From contig NZ_JACCFM010000001.1 in assembly GCF_013410665.1 (NCBI RefSeq), forward strand, positions 2,170,001 through 2,234,000: a DNA stretch of 64,000 nucleotides, given 5' to 3'. This DNA is from Leifsonia psychrotolerans. Lineage in GTDB: Bacteria > Actinomycetota > Actinomycetes > Actinomycetales > Microbacteriaceae. The translations under genes were made by a program, and so were the position numbers. Below are positions 1 through 10,006 of the stretch, piece by piece; position 1 is the stretch's first letter; each line of letters starts with the position of its first letter. The notes under the pieces were generated by a model that saw only the letters and a list, made by a program, of their open reading frames with translations, searched no databases and was not told the origin of the DNA.

Positions 1-1
1 G

Positions 2-2356
2 CACGTCGAGGGAACCCTCACAGTCGCGTCGGGCCTGGTCGAGGTCGCCGATGAGGCTCGCACCGAATCTGCTGACGCCGTCATCCTGCGCACGAATTCC
101 GGTCTCTTCATCGAGGTCACCGGCGCGCTCGTCGAAGACGCAGTCTCGGGAACCGCCTTCTCGGGCACCGTTGCCGTTCCGGCCGAGTCGGCGGCGGCCG
201 TAAACCTGGCCGTCGCAGCGTCGTTCGGCACCGCTCGCGTTCTGGGGGCATCGCCCCTGTCGGCCACCGACCTGGCCGATGCAGTGATCGGCGCCAGCGC
301 CGAGACGAACACCGTGCTCACCGTCGTTGCGGCCACGATGGCCCTTCCGGAGGTCGCTGCAGCGAAGGCTCCGAAGGCGCACACGGCCGACGTCGCAATC
401 ATCACTAAGGCGGCCACAACCCCCACCTCGTCGAAGCCCCTCACCGATTCCGGCGTCACAACGATGATCTCGAAGCTCAGCACTTACTGGCAGACGCAGT
501 CCGGTGGACAGATCACCAGTCTGACGCAGCCAGGCGCGGTCAAGCGCTTCACGATGACTGACCCGTGTGCCTACGTCAAGACCTGGGAAGAGTCTTTCAA
601 ACGCTTCGGAGATGCCTCGGGCAAGAAGTACTTCAACGGTTCCGGCCGTCACCTGATCGTGCTCGTTGCCACCGAATCCGGAACCTCGTGCTCCGACGGC
701 ACCGGCTGGGGAACCGTCGGCGGACAGGTTCACGAGGGCGGGGTCACCTGGGTTCCGTTCGGGACCAAGTTCGGTCAGCACGCCCAGACCCACGAGATCG
801 GCCACAACCTCGGCCTCAACCACTCCCAGTCGCACACCTGCACGGGTGCAGTTGTCGAAGGTAAGGAAGGTAAGTACAACAGCTTCACCCCAGACACTTG
901 CATCGATAGGGTCTACGCCGACGCCTACGACGTCATGGGCGGCAGCACCTCCGTGCAAGGCTCGGGCAGCACCGTCTACCTCAACGCTCAGGTTCCGGCG
1001 CTGAACGTGGCGCAGAAGTCTCTGCTCGGCGCGATCAGCTCCGCCGATGTGCCCACGGTGAAGCGCACGGTCACGCTCGGTACGACTACGAAGAGCTACA
1101 CCCTGAACCCGATCTCGGCCAATTCCGGTGTTCGGGGCCTGAAAGTGATCGACCCCGACACCAACGAGAGCTACTACATTGAGTACCGCTCGGGAACCGG
1201 AATCGACACCGGCGCGCTGTATACGCAGGACCTGACCTGGAACTGGGCTCCCGGAGTGCGCGTTCTTCGCATCCGTGCCGATGAGACCACGGCCGTGCTG
1301 ACGAAGCCAGAACCCGTGGACGACGACCGTCGCGCACTGGCATTGGCCACCGGCCAGTCCCTCACCGGCCGCTCGGGCAAGCTCACCGTCAAGACCACGG
1401 CGATGAACAGCACCTCCGCGACCGTCAGCATTTCGCTCGGTAGCGGTGCCCCGGCACCGTCGGTCAGCCGCATTTCGGGTGACGACCGCTACACGACATC
1501 CGTGGCGATCTCGAAGGCCGGCTTCCCGACATCGGCCAATGTCGTCTACGTGGCGACCGGCACGAATTACCCGGATGCGCTCGGCGCGGCTCCCGCCGCG
1601 ACCAAGGAGGGTGGGCCGCTGCTGCTCACGCCACCGAACGCGCTGCCGCGCGCAGTCGAGCTCGAGATCAATCGACTGAAGCCGACGAAGATCGTCGTCG
1701 TTGGTGGAACATCCGCCGTGTCCAACACGGTGTTCAACAAACTCAAGACGCTGGCGAAAACCACGGTTCGGTTGGCCGGATCCGACCGCTTCGACACGTC
1801 GCGCAAGGTGATCGCTCACGCGTTCACGACCACGACCCCGTCGGCGTATGTCGCAACCGGTTTGAACTACCCTGACGCGCTGTCGGCCTCTGCTGCCGCT
1901 GGCGCCAAGGGTTTGCCGGTATTCCTCGTGAACGGTGGCGCCGCCTCAGTCGACGCTGCCACCACCAAGATGCTCAAGGACAAGAAGGTGACCCAGCTCA
2001 GTGTTGTAGGTGGGACCGGCGCTGTCTCTGCCGGTATCGCCACGGGCCTCGGCAAGATCAGCTCCGTCGTTCGCATCTCAGGCAAGGACCGCTTCGAAAC
2101 CTCGCAGAAGATCAACAAGGCTGCCTTCGGCTCGGCACCCCGTGTCTACTTCGCAACCGGATTCCAGTTCCCCGACGCCCTTGCGGGCGCGGTGCTGGCC
2201 GGCTCGAAGCGCGCACCGCTCTACGTGGTGCAGCCGGGCTGCGTTCCTGCCGCCATTCGCTCTGACCTCTCCACCTACAAGACCACCTCGGTCACACTGA
2301 TCGGTGGAAAGAGCGCACTGAACGCGGGAGTGGAGACAATCACCGCCTGCAAGTAA
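2..2356 (+). CDS. Secreted zinc metalloprotease (gametolysin-like) with three C-terminal CWB2 repeats, 5' end outside window
   Basis: The frame is open to the window edge, so the start and any signal peptide are missing; 784 residues are visible. A zinc-binding motif HEIGHNLGLNH lies at about visible residues 264-274, followed some 45 residues later by YDVMGG, a likely Met-turn, as in metzincins of the M11 type. From about residue 488 three cell-wall-binding repeats follow, with the recurring pattern RISGxDRYxTS, ATGxNYPDAL and VVGGxxAVS. The last repeat carries a Cys pair (GCVP and the terminal TACK). The protein probably cuts extracellular protein while attached to the wall. An internal ATG at 284 is not a credible start because coding continues upstream of it. 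The substrate is unknown. Confidence 0.88.
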   Translation, partial: HVEGTLTVASGLVEVADEARTESADAVILRTNSGLFIEVTGALVEDAVSGTAFSGTVAVPAESAAAVNLAVAASFGTARVLGASPLSATDLADAVIGASAETNTVLTVVAATMALPEVAAAKAPKAHTADVAIITKAATTPTSSKPLTDSGVTTMISKLSTYWQTQSGGQITSLTQPGAVKRFTMTDPCAYVKTWEESFKRFGDASGKKYFNGSGRHLIVLVATESGTSCSDGTGWGTVGGQVHEGGVTWVPFGTKFGQHAQTHEIGHNLGLNHSQSHTCTGAVVEGKEGKYNSFTPDTCIDRVYADAYDVMGGSTSVQGSGSTVYLNAQVPALNVAQKSLLGAISSADVPTVKRTVTLGTTTKSYTLNPISANSGVRGLKVIDPDTNESYYIEYRSGTGIDTGALYTQDLTWNWAPGVRVLRIRADETTAVLTKPEPVDDDRRALALATGQSLTGRSGKLTVKTTAMNSTSATVSISLGSGAPAPSVSRISGDDRYTTSVAISKAGFPTSANVVYVATGTNYPDALGAAPAATKEGGPLLLTPPNALPRAVELEINRLKPTKIVVVGGTSAVSNTVFNKLKTLAKTTVRLAGSDRFDTSRKVIAHAFTTTTPSAYVATGLNYPDALSASAAAGAKGLPVFLVNGGAASVDAATTKMLKDKKVTQLSVVGGTGAVSAGIATGLGKISSVVRISGKDRFETSQKINKAAFGSAPRVYFATGFQFPDALAGAVLAGSKRAPLYVVQPGCVPAAIRSDLSTYKTTSVTLIGGKSALNAGVETITACK

Positions 2357-2369
2357 CCAGCACGACCAC

Positions 2370-2401
2370 AGGCCCCCGGTTCGATTCTGAACCGGGGGCC
2401 T
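2370..2401 (+). terminator. Hairpin terminator after the metalloprotease gene
   Basis: A 13-bp perfect stem (aggcccccggttc and its complement) with a 6-base loop lies 14 bases after the stop codon. A closely related hairpin follows the next paralogous gene, so the terminator was probably duplicated with the gene. Confidence 0.8.
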
Positions 2402-2584
2402 GTTCGTTGCCCGCCGGAACACAGGATTGCACCACCCCCGAACTGGGGTCACATTTGCATCCTTTCGGCGCTGGGCAACGATTCTCGATCAGTAGGCTCG
2501 AGATAGATACCGGGGGGAATCAAGCCGCTTGTGCGCTTCAGGCTTCTCTCCGGCGAGTCACCCGCTCCGAGAAGAAAGCACTCC

Positions 2585-4405
2585 ATGCACCCTGCACCCT
2601 CACCCACGACTCGACCTCATCGTGCGCTTTCGTTGCTCGTCGCCGTAACAAGCCTGGCCCTCGTCTTCGGCTCAGCTGCCGCACCAGCATTTGCTGCATC
2701 CGACGAGCCGACTGCGCCCACCTCTGCCACAACGGCTACAACGCCGCGTGACGATGACGCTTCAACCGCTCCGGTTGAGGAAACCCAAGCGGGTGTCGCT
2801 GCTGCGGGCACCGCACTCTCGACGATCTCTGGCTCGGTTGTCGACCCGCAGGGCAAGCCGGCCGGCGACGGCATCTACATCAAGCTGATGATCCAGGATG
2901 CCGCGTCGGGCAACTGGTCGTGGCTTCCTGATCTTGTTACCGCACCGCGCAACGGCTCGTACACACTGAACAACGTTCCGGCCGGAGCCTACCGATTGGG
3001 CCTTCAGGATTTTTTGGGTCTCCCCGTTCCTGCCGCTACCGTTTTCTGGCCGAATTCCGCGACTGTTGACGAGGCCTCCGACATCGAAGTTCTGGCCGGC
3101 ACCGCCCTCACCGGCATGGACTTCGTGTTGACATTGGGCGCCACCGTTGCCGGCCAGGTTGACGCACGCAACGCGGCCGGTGCGCTCCGCCCCCTTCCGT
3201 CGGGCGTTCAGGTCGTGGCAACTGTCTACGAAAAGAACCGCGGCGTCTGGAATAAGCGGGCTGATCGCTTGTCGGCCAGAGTCAACGGCACAGCCGGCTA
3301 CACGCTCACCGGGCTCCCCGCCGGAACCTACCGCATCGGATTCAGCGACAGCGCTGACGGCACGGGGCTGTATCGCGAGCAGTTCTGGCCGGGCAAATCC
3401 TCAGTTACTGACGCGACCAGCTTCACCGTCGTTGCCGGCGAGAAAAAGACTGCGTTCAACGCGACGATGATTCTGAAAAGCAAAACAGTGCCCGCTCCCA
3501 CGGTGAAGCGAATTTCGGGGGCAGACCGGTATTCCACGTCGGTCGAACTCTCACAGTCGCGGTTTTCTCCCGACAACCTTCGCGGCATCACCGTCTACAT
3601 CGCCACCGGAGTGAACTATCCCGATGCACTCGCCGCAGCCCCCGCAGCGACCCGGGAATACGGCCCGCTCCTTCTGACACTTCCCACTTCGCTGCCCGCG
3701 GTCGTCAAGGCCGAGATCAAACGGCTGAAGCCGGCCAAAATCGTCGTTGTGGGCGGCAAGGCCGCGGTCTCCGAATCGGTGTTTTCCGATTTGAAGAGCC
3801 TGTCCGGTAATGTCATTCGCGTTTCCGGAGCCGATCGCTTCGAAACCGGGCGCAAGGTTGTGACCCAGGCGTTCGGCACCGAGGTAACCTCTGCCTACAT
3901 TGCGACCGGGTTGAACTATCCCGACGCGCTCTCGGCCTCGGCCGCCGCCGGGTCATCCCGGGTTCCCGTGATCCTTGTCAACGGCAACGCACAGAGCGTC
4001 GACTCCGCGACGAAAGCGCTCATCGTGAAGCTCAAGGCGAAGAACCTCACCCTCGTCGGTGGGACGTCTGCAATTTCAGCGGGGCTGGCCACCTCGCTGA
4101 AGAGTATCGCAGCCGTCGATCGCCTCTCAGGCAGCGACCGCTTTGAGACATCCCGGCAGGTGAACAAGGCCGCCATTCAAACCCGCAGCGACGTCTACTT
4201 CGCAACCGGCTTCCAGTTTGCCGACGCGCTGGCGGGCGCCGCGATTGCCGGGTCTCACGGGGCACCACTCTATGTTGTTCCATCGGGATGCGTCCCCGCG
4301 TCGATCAAGGCCGACCTGAACACGTATGCAGCAACATCCGTCACCCTGATCGGCGGCAAGAGTGCGTTGGGTGCTGGCGTGGAAACCCTCAGCGCTTGCA
4401 AATAG
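2585..4405 (+). CDS. Secreted CWB2 protein with prealbumin-like (carboxypeptidase regulatory-like) domains
   Basis: The 606-residue product starts with a signal peptide whose cleavage is likely after AAPAFA (about residue 35). Two Ig/prealbumin-like domains follow at about 78-200 and 200-300; each contains the pattern SYTLNNVPAGAYRLG or YTLTGLPAGTYRIG. Three CWB2 repeats run from about 305 to 606, ending in GCVP and SACK. An upstream in-frame ATG exists at 2531, but 2585 is preferred: it directly precedes the signal peptide, and the paralogue at 4497 has the same GAGAAGAA ribosome-site context. The prealbumin-like domains probably act as binding or spacer modules on the cell surface. No catalytic motif was seen. 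Confidence 0.88.
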   Translation: MHPAPSPTTRPHRALSLLVAVTSLALVFGSAAAPAFAASDEPTAPTSATTATTPRDDDASTAPVEETQAGVAAAGTALSTISGSVVDPQGKPAGDGIYIKLMIQDAASGNWSWLPDLVTAPRNGSYTLNNVPAGAYRLGLQDFLGLPVPAATVFWPNSATVDEASDIEVLAGTALTGMDFVLTLGATVAGQVDARNAAGALRPLPSGVQVVATVYEKNRGVWNKRADRLSARVNGTAGYTLTGLPAGTYRIGFSDSADGTGLYREQFWPGKSSVTDATSFTVVAGEKKTAFNATMILKSKTVPAPTVKRISGADRYSTSVELSQSRFSPDNLRGITVYIATGVNYPDALAAAPAATREYGPLLLTLPTSLPAVVKAEIKRLKPAKIVVVGGKAAVSESVFSDLKSLSGNVIRVSGADRFETGRKVVTQAFGTEVTSAYIATGLNYPDALSASAAAGSSRVPVILVNGNAQSVDSATKALIVKLKAKNLTLVGGTSAISAGLATSLKSIAAVDRLSGSDRFETSRQVNKAAIQTRSDVYFATGFQFADALAGAAIAGSHGAPLYVVPSGCVPASIKADLNTYAATSVTLIGGKSALGAGVETLSACK

Positions 4406-4421
4406 TTCGTTAGGAACGAAA

Positions 4422-4449
4422 GCCCCCGGTTCAATTCCGAGCCGGGGGC
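4422..4449 (+). terminator. Hairpin terminator after second CWB2 gene
   Basis: An 11-bp stem with one G-T pair (gcccccggttc against gagccgggggc). It is preceded directly after the stop codon by a small inverted repeat, ttcgtt-agg-aacgaa, at 4406-4420. Confidence 0.75.
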
Positions 4450-4496
4450 CCGCACCTCGCCGCGGCGTCATCTGATCCCGAGAAGAATGCTTTCTC

Positions 4497-6346
4497 ATGC
4501 CACATGCTTCCCTCACCCCTCGACGTCGTCGAGCGCTTTCACTGATCGTCGCGGCCACGAGCCTGGCAATCGTGCTGGGATCCGTCGCCGCGCCAGCGAT
4601 CGCCGCGACCGACGAACCGGGTGCGCCGATTGAGTCGAGCGCGCCCGTCGAGCCGGCAGCGCCCACTGCCCCGATTGCGCCGGAGACACCGGTTGACGGC
4701 GTCGCACCTGTCGAGGGGTGGGCGAGCGTATCCGCAACAACGATCTCTGGATTGGTCAAGGATCGTGCGGGCAAGCCGATTTCTGACGGACCCTTCGCGT
4801 ATCTGATGGGCATGGAGGCCACCTCTGGTCGCTGGAAAGAGATCATGGGAAGTGGCGTTGCAATCAAGAACGGCGCGTACACGCTCACGAACGTTGAGCC
4901 CGGAGCGTACCGGCTCGCGTTTCGTCAGTTGTCAAATGAGTACGCGACATATGGCGCGGCATTTTGGCCGACCTCGACAACGGCCGAGGCCGCGCGCGAT
5001 GTCGTCGTGACTGCGAACACTCCGATGACCGGCAAGGACATTGTTCTCGCTCCGGGCGCGGCCATCAGCGGCCTGGTCGATGCTCGTACCAGCTCCGGGA
5101 TGCTGCGCCCCCTGCCACGCGGCGCCTCAATTCGGGCCACAATCTACGAGAAGCTCGACGGCACATGGCAGAGGCGGGCTGATGACTTCACAAGCATGGT
5201 CGACTTCCCGTATCTGCCGCCGGGGTACGTTCTCTCGGGCCTTCCCGCCGGAACGTACCGTGTCGGCTTTAGCGACTCTTCCAGCCCCTACCGCGACCAG
5301 TTCTGGCCCGGCACAGACACCATTGAGACGGCCACAAGCATCACCCTCACCGCGGGACAGACGAAGGCCGCCACCAACGCGACAATGATCTTGAAGAGCA
5401 CAAAGCCCGTGGTTCTCACGGTCAACCGAATTTCGGGCAAAGACCGATATTCCACGTCGGTGGAGCTTTCGAAGTTCAACGGCAGATATGCCCAAACCGT
5501 ATATATCGCCACCGGCACGGATTACCCGGATGCACTTGCAGCGGCCCCGCTGCTCGTAAACAGGCCGCGCCCCTTCTCCTCACGATGCCCACCGCGCTTC
5601 CGGCCGTTGTAAAGGCCGAGATCCAGCGGTTGGAAGCCAAGAAGATCATCGTCGTCGGCGGCAAGTCAGCGGTCTCGGATGGGGTGATCGCGGAGTTGAA
5701 GACTCTGGCCCCGAGCGTCGTTCGAATCTCAGGTGCCGACCGTTTTGAAACCGCACGCAAGGTCGTCGACAATGCGTTCCCCGGCACCGTAGCGTCGACA
5801 TACGTTGCAACGGGACTCAACTTTCCCGATGCTCTTTCGGCAGCTGCCGCGGCAGGTTCGTTGAGCGTTCCCGTCGTGCTCGTCAACGGCAGCGCCACAA
5901 GCGCCGACGCAGCGACACAAAAGCTGCTTACGCGCCTGAAGCCGTCGACTCTGCGCATTGTCGGAGGAAACTCCGCGGTCTCGGCTGGCGTCGCGTCATC
6001 GCTCAAGAAGTTCGGCACCGTCACTCGCTACTCCGGTGCGAACCGGTTCGAGACGTCTCAGCAGGTGAACAAGAGCGCAATCCAGAAGGCCACCGGGGTC
6101 TTCTTCGCGACCGGGTTCCAGTTTCCCGATGCGCTGGCGGGGGCTGTCGTTGTCGGCGCGCGAAAGTCGCCACTGTATGTCGTTCAGCCGGGCTGCGTTC
6201 CCGCATCGATCACGGCGGATCTGGTTGCGTATGAGGTTGACGCTGTGACCTTGATCGGCGGCGCCGGCGCTCTCTCTGACGAGGTGGGCAAGCTCGCCGG
6301 TTGCTCAGTTCGCGGCATCCGCTCACAGGGGGCGGGAGAGACGTAA
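4497..6346 (+). pseudogene. CWB2 protein with prealbumin-like domains, interrupted by a -1 frameshift
   Basis: This is a tandem paralogue of the gene before it: signal peptide ending near APAIA, two prealbumin-like domains, then three CWB2 repeats. In the first repeat the frame is lost near 5545-5549, in a run of four C. The first frame continues to a stop at 5612, while the second, open from 5585 and encoding PTALPAVVKAEIQ onward, carries the rest to 6346. Restoring one base would give a protein of about 616 residues in which the junction reads PAARKQAAPLLLTMPT, matching the paralogues. It is either a recent pseudogene or a homopolymer sequencing error. As written, the product would lose two and a half wall-binding repeats. 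Confidence 0.82.
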
Positions 6347-6384
6347 AAACGACCGTCGATTGACATCGACGGTCGTTTTTACGT
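6341..6384. terminator. Bidirectional terminator between convergent genes
   Basis: A perfect 20-bp stem with a 4-base loop, flanked by A and T runs inside the stem ends (taaaaac and gtttttac). It overlaps the stop region of the frameshifted CWB2 gene and lies before the end of the convergent rmlA, so it can serve both strands. Confidence 0.88.
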
Positions 6385-6402
6385 GACTCAGAAGGGCGTG
6401 AG

Positions 6403-7278
6403 CTACGCGCCCTGCTTCTGGGCGATCAGGTTCTTCAGGTAGCGACCGTAGCCGCTCTTCACGAGGGGCGTGGCGAGCGTGTCGAGCTGCGCATCGTCGA
6501 TCCAGCCGGCACGCCAGGCGATCTCTTCAATGCAGCCGACCTTGAAGCCCTGACGGTCTTCGATCACGCGCACGTACTCGGAGGCCTGCATCATCGACTC
6601 GAATGTTCCCGTGTCGAGCCACGCCGTGCCACGGTCGAGAACCTGCACGTGCAGGGTGCCCTGTTCGAGGTAACGCTCGTTGATCGTGCTGATCTCAAGC
6701 TCGCCGCGTTCACTCGGCTCGATGGTCTTGGCGATCTCGACAACCGAATTGTCGTAGAAGTAGAGGCCGGGAACCGCGTAGTTGCTCTTCGGCTGTGTCG
6801 GCTTTTCTTCGATCGACAGCGCCGTCATGTTCTCGTCGAACTCGACGACGCCATACGACGTGGGATTGCTCACGTGGTAGGCGAAGATGCGCGCGCCCTC
6901 GAGCTTGTGATTGCCGCGCAGCGACGTGCCGAGACCCGCACCATGGAAGATGTTGTCGCCAAGAACCAGGGCGACGCTCTCGTCGCCGATGAACTCTTCA
7001 CCGATGATGAACGCCTGCGCCAGGCCGTCCGGCGAGGGCTGCACGGCATACTCGATGCGGATGCCGAGGTCGGAACCGTCGCCGAGCAGAGCACGAAACT
7101 GGTCGTTGTACTCGGGCGTGGTGATGATCAAGATCTCATTGACGTCCGCCATCATGAGCGTCGACAGGGGGTAGTAGATCATGGGCTTGTCATAGATGGG
7201 CATCAGCTGCTTCGAGATGCCCTTGGTGATGGGCCACAAGCGCGTACCGGATCCCCCGGCCAGAATAATTCCCCGCAT
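6403..7278 (-). CDS. rmlA: Glucose-1-phosphate thymidylyltransferase
   Basis: This enzyme makes dTDP-glucose from dTTP and glucose-1-phosphate, the first step to dTDP-L-rhamnose. The 291-residue product has the family length. It begins with the nucleotide-binding signature [16 protein letters not shown], followed by [20 protein letters not shown], and has the LGDNIFHG metal and sugar-phosphate motif near residue 107. It begins one base after the rmlC stop codon, so the two are co-transcribed and probably translationally coupled. The product should act in the cytoplasm with RmlC, RmlB and RmlD encoded nearby. Confidence 0.96.
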   Translation of the reverse strand: MRGIILAGGSGTRLWPITKGISKQLMPIYDKPMIYYPLSTLMMADVNEILIITTPEYNDQFRALLGDGSDLGIRIEYAVQPSPDGLAQAFIIGEEFIGDESVALVLGDNIFHGAGLGTSLRGNHKLEGARIFAYHVSNPTSYGVVEFDENMTALSIEEKPTQPKSNYAVPGLYFYDNSVVEIAKTIEPSERGELEISTINERYLEQGTLHVQVLDRGTAWLDTGTFESMMQASEYVRVIEDRQGFKVGCIEEIAWRAGWIDDAQLDTLATPLVKSGYGRYLKNLIAQKQGA

Positions 7279-7279
7279 A

Positions 7280-7888
7280 TTACTTTCCTTCGTTCAAGCT
7301 CTGGTAGAACGCACGCATGACATCCCACGTGGGCAGCAAGCCGGAGGCCGCAGCCTCGGCGAGGCTCGGCGCCTCAAGGTCTTTCGGCGACAGCAGCGTT
7401 TCTCCGGCTTCCTTCGGGAAGACGAGGCCCACCTGCTCGTCAAGCGGGTTAATGCCGTGTTCGCGGGTGGGGTTGAAGACATCCGTCACCAGGTAGCTGA
7501 CGGTGGCATTGTCGGTCAGCGACACGAAGCAGTGCCCGAGGCCCTCGGCGATGTAAATCGCACGACGGTCGATGTCATCGAGCAGAACGCTGTCCCACTG
7601 GCCGAATGTCGGCGAGCCCACACGAATATCAATCACGTAGTCAAGCACGGCGCCGTGCGTCGCCGTGACATATTTGGCCTGGCCGACCGGCACGTCAGCG
7701 AAGTGGATGCCGCGCACCACACCGCGCTTCGAAACCGAGCTGTTGGCCTGACGCAGATCCATCGAGTGCCCGATGGTCTCTTCCAGTTTGTCGAAGCGGT
7801 ACCACTCGAGGAACACGCCTCGGTCGTCGCCGAACTGCTTCGGTGTGATCTCGTAGGAATCGGGGATAGAAAGTTCGCGAATCTGCAC
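7280..7888 (-). CDS. rmlC: dTDP-4-dehydrorhamnose 3,5-epimerase
   Basis: The 202-residue cupin-fold enzyme converts dTDP-4-keto-6-deoxyglucose to the L-rhamno form. Visible family features are [17 protein letters not shown] with the catalytic His near residue 63, the sequence [18 protein letters not shown], and [12 protein letters not shown]. The start is a GTG lying 6 bases after a TACACT hexamer, which suggests a leaderless transcript. It is the first gene of an rmlC-rmlA pair on this strand; rmlB and rmlD are on the opposite strand about 5 kb away. Confidence 0.95.
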   Translation of the reverse strand: MQIRELSIPDSYEITPKQFGDDRGVFLEWYRFDKLEETIGHSMDLRQANSSVSKRGVVRGIHFADVPVGQAKYVTATHGAVLDYVIDIRVGSPTFGQWDSVLLDDIDRRAIYIAEGLGHCFVSLTDNATVSYLVTDVFNPTREHGINPLDEQVGLVFPKEAGETLLSPKDLEAPSLAEAAASGLLPTWDVMRAFYQSLNEGK

Positions 7889-7894
7889 TGTCGA

Positions 7895-7900
7895 AGTGTA
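7895..7900 (-). promoter_or_regulatory. -10 hexamer TACACT of rmlC, leaderless layout
   Basis: TACACT, then 6 bases, then the GTG start of rmlC. The same spacing recurs at eleven other genes of this window. Confidence 0.55.
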
Positions 7901-7953
7901 GCAAGCGGCGCTTGGCAGCTCCTGGAGCTCACCGAGCGCCGCTGCGCCTCAGC

Positions 7954-9774
7954 CTATGCAGCCCGCCAGCGCGGCTTCGAATCAGTCGGCGTCTTACTGC
8001 AAACCATCTTCTTCCCTGTCTTCGTGTAGCCGATCCAGCCGAGCTTCGCCGCTGCGCAGAACGCGCCGGGCGACACAAACGACGGATCAACCGTGGGACC
8101 CTGCACGGGAGGCGCCGGAGGCTTCGGGGGCGCGGGCGGTGCCGGAGCGGGGATCGTGGAGCACGGCACCATTTTTGCCACCCCGGCTCCGAGTGCGCCC
8201 GTTCCACCGAGGAGGACCGTGCGGATGCTTCCCGCCGACGTCATCGCCGAGAGCGCGGCGTCGGGTACACAGTTGTTGGGCACGACGTAGAGCGGAGCGC
8301 TGTCGCGACCCGCGAGTGCCGCGCCTGCCAGAGCATCCGCAAACCCGGTACCGACGGCGAGATAGCTTGTCGACGAGGAGCCGAAGGCCGTGGAGTTAAT
8401 TGTGACGGAGGTCGCGTAGCGATCATTTCCAGCCAATCGCTTCACTGATTTCACGCCCGAAACGCTCTTGAGGCCTGCCTCAATCGCCGATGAAACCACG
8501 GCGGTGCCGCCCGCGATGCGAATCGACGTGCTCTTCAGCGAGACGATTAGTGAGCCGGTAGCCGTATCGACCGAGCTGTTTGCACCGTTGACCAGAATGA
8601 CCGGGCTCGCTGTCGAACCGGCCGCGGCCGATGCGCTCAGGGCGTCGGGAAAGTTGTTGCCCGTCGCCAAATAGGAGAGCCCGGCGCCGCCGGTGAACGC
8701 GTTCGCTGTGACGATTCGTGAGGTTTCGTAGCGGTCACGCCCCGCGTCGCGCCGCACGGTGGGCGCGAGTTTCTTCAGATCAGAGAAGACGGCTGTTGAG
8801 ATGGCGCTTTCCCCACCGACCGCGACAATCAACTGCGGCTTCAACCGCTGGATCTCCGTGCGAACTGTCGGCACGAGCGAATCGGGAGCGGTGAGCAGGA
8901 GAGGTCCGCCCTGCTTCGCTGCGGCCGGCGCGGCGCTCAACGCGTCGGGATAGTTGGTACCCGTTGCCAGGTAGACGACATCGACTCCCGCTGGATACTT
9001 CGCCGAGATCGCGATCGCTGTTGCGTAGCGATCGGCTCCCGCAATGCGCACCACTCCCGCAGTGACAGGCTCGCTGGGCAGCGGCTTCGTCGTGTCGGCT
9101 TTGCTCGGCGCCGCAACGGCCCGAGCGCCACACGAACCGGCCAAGAGCCCGTCGAGGGTGGCCTTCTCGGCGGGATCGATCGACAGGTTCCAGCGGTATT
9201 TCACCAGGACCCAGTCGATTGCATAATCGCAGTGAGTGCCCGCAAGGGGCGGAAGCCAGCGACTCGGGTCGGATCCGCCCTTGGCGGAGTTGACCGAGTC
9301 GGTCACCGCGACGAGGGATTCAGGCAGGCCGAGGTCGTTTGCAAAGGCCTGCCGCTGCGCGGCATTCCACGAGTAAGCACCGGACTTCCAGGCTTCCTGC
9401 AGGGGAACGAAGTGATCGACATCGACGTCGGCCGGCGTGGTCCACGTGGCCCCGTCGTACCAGGAATACCACGACCCCGCGGTGATGGAACACCCCGCGC
9501 CTCTCGTCACCGGAATGGTGGACTCGGCGATCAAGACCTCTTGGCGGGTATCGCATCCGTTGGCATCGGCATCGACCCAGTGCGTGAAGAGGTCGCGGTT
9601 GTATCCAACCTCATGCGGGTCGGCGACGGTGAGGGTGGCCAACAATTGATGCGCTGAGCTGGACGCTGCGGCCACGACTGGGTCGTCCTGTGCGGCCTGC
9701 GCGGCTGGCGCCGGCGCAGTCGACAGAACGGATGCCAGCAGTGTGCCGACGAGAATAAGGGCACCTGAGCGCAT
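7954..9774 (-). CDS. Secreted HNH-type (DUF1524/GmrSD C-terminal-like) nuclease with three CWB2 repeats
   Basis: The 606-residue product starts with a signal peptide (MRSGALILVGTLLASVLS, cleaved near AQA). A nuclease domain follows, with the motif DVDHFVPLQEAWKSGA at about 117-132, where the DH pair is the expected catalytic core, and a later SAKGGSDPSRWLPP typical of DUF1524 proteins. Three CWB2 repeats span about 240-535. A Pro-rich linker leads to a 40-residue C-terminal module with two Cys (GAFCAAAKLGWIGYTKTG, MVCSK) and an RW end. The start at 9774 is chosen for its GAAGGA ribosome site and signal peptide; the frame runs on upstream to 10188 but there overlaps the neighbouring gene. A wall-anchored nuclease for DNA scavenging or defence is an inference. 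Confidence 0.87.
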   Translation of the reverse strand: MRSGALILVGTLLASVLSTAPAPAAQAAQDDPVVAAASSSAHQLLATLTVADPHEVGYNRDLFTHWVDADANGCDTRQEVLIAESTIPVTRGAGCSITAGSWYSWYDGATWTTPADVDVDHFVPLQEAWKSGAYSWNAAQRQAFANDLGLPESLVAVTDSVNSAKGGSDPSRWLPPLAGTHCDYAIDWVLVKYRWNLSIDPAEKATLDGLLAGSCGARAVAAPSKADTTKPLPSEPVTAGVVRIAGADRYATAIAISAKYPAGVDVVYLATGTNYPDALSAAPAAAKQGGPLLLTAPDSLVPTVRTEIQRLKPQLIVAVGGESAISTAVFSDLKKLAPTVRRDAGRDRYETSRIVTANAFTGGAGLSYLATGNNFPDALSASAAAGSTASPVILVNGANSSVDTATGSLIVSLKSTSIRIAGGTAVVSSAIEAGLKSVSGVKSVKRLAGNDRYATSVTINSTAFGSSSTSYLAVGTGFADALAGAALAGRDSAPLYVVPNNCVPDAALSAMTSAGSIRTVLLGGTGALGAGVAKMVPCSTIPAPAPPAPPKPPAPPVQGPTVDPSFVSPGAFCAAAKLGWIGYTKTGKKMVCSKTPTDSKPRWRAA

Positions 9775-10006
9775 CGCGGTCCTTCGACGAGTGTGAATGG
9801 TGGTGAATGAATTGGCGGCTACTCGAACGATGTGCACGACAGCTCGACCTGAGGCTAGAGGGGAAGACGATGATTCGGATACTGCGCCACGCCCCGGTTG
9901 AGGCGCTGATCGGCACATGTCACGGACGAGAGGCGGAAAGACGCGGAAACACGCGAACCGTACCCCCCGGTTTGGGGCAGCTGCGCGCTTCTCGGGATCC
10001 GGCCGG

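Noticed and set aside
2370..2401. tRNA-like T-arm (ggttcgattc) after the first gene
   Set aside because: It is the loop side of a perfect terminator hairpin; no acceptor, D or anticodon arms are present.
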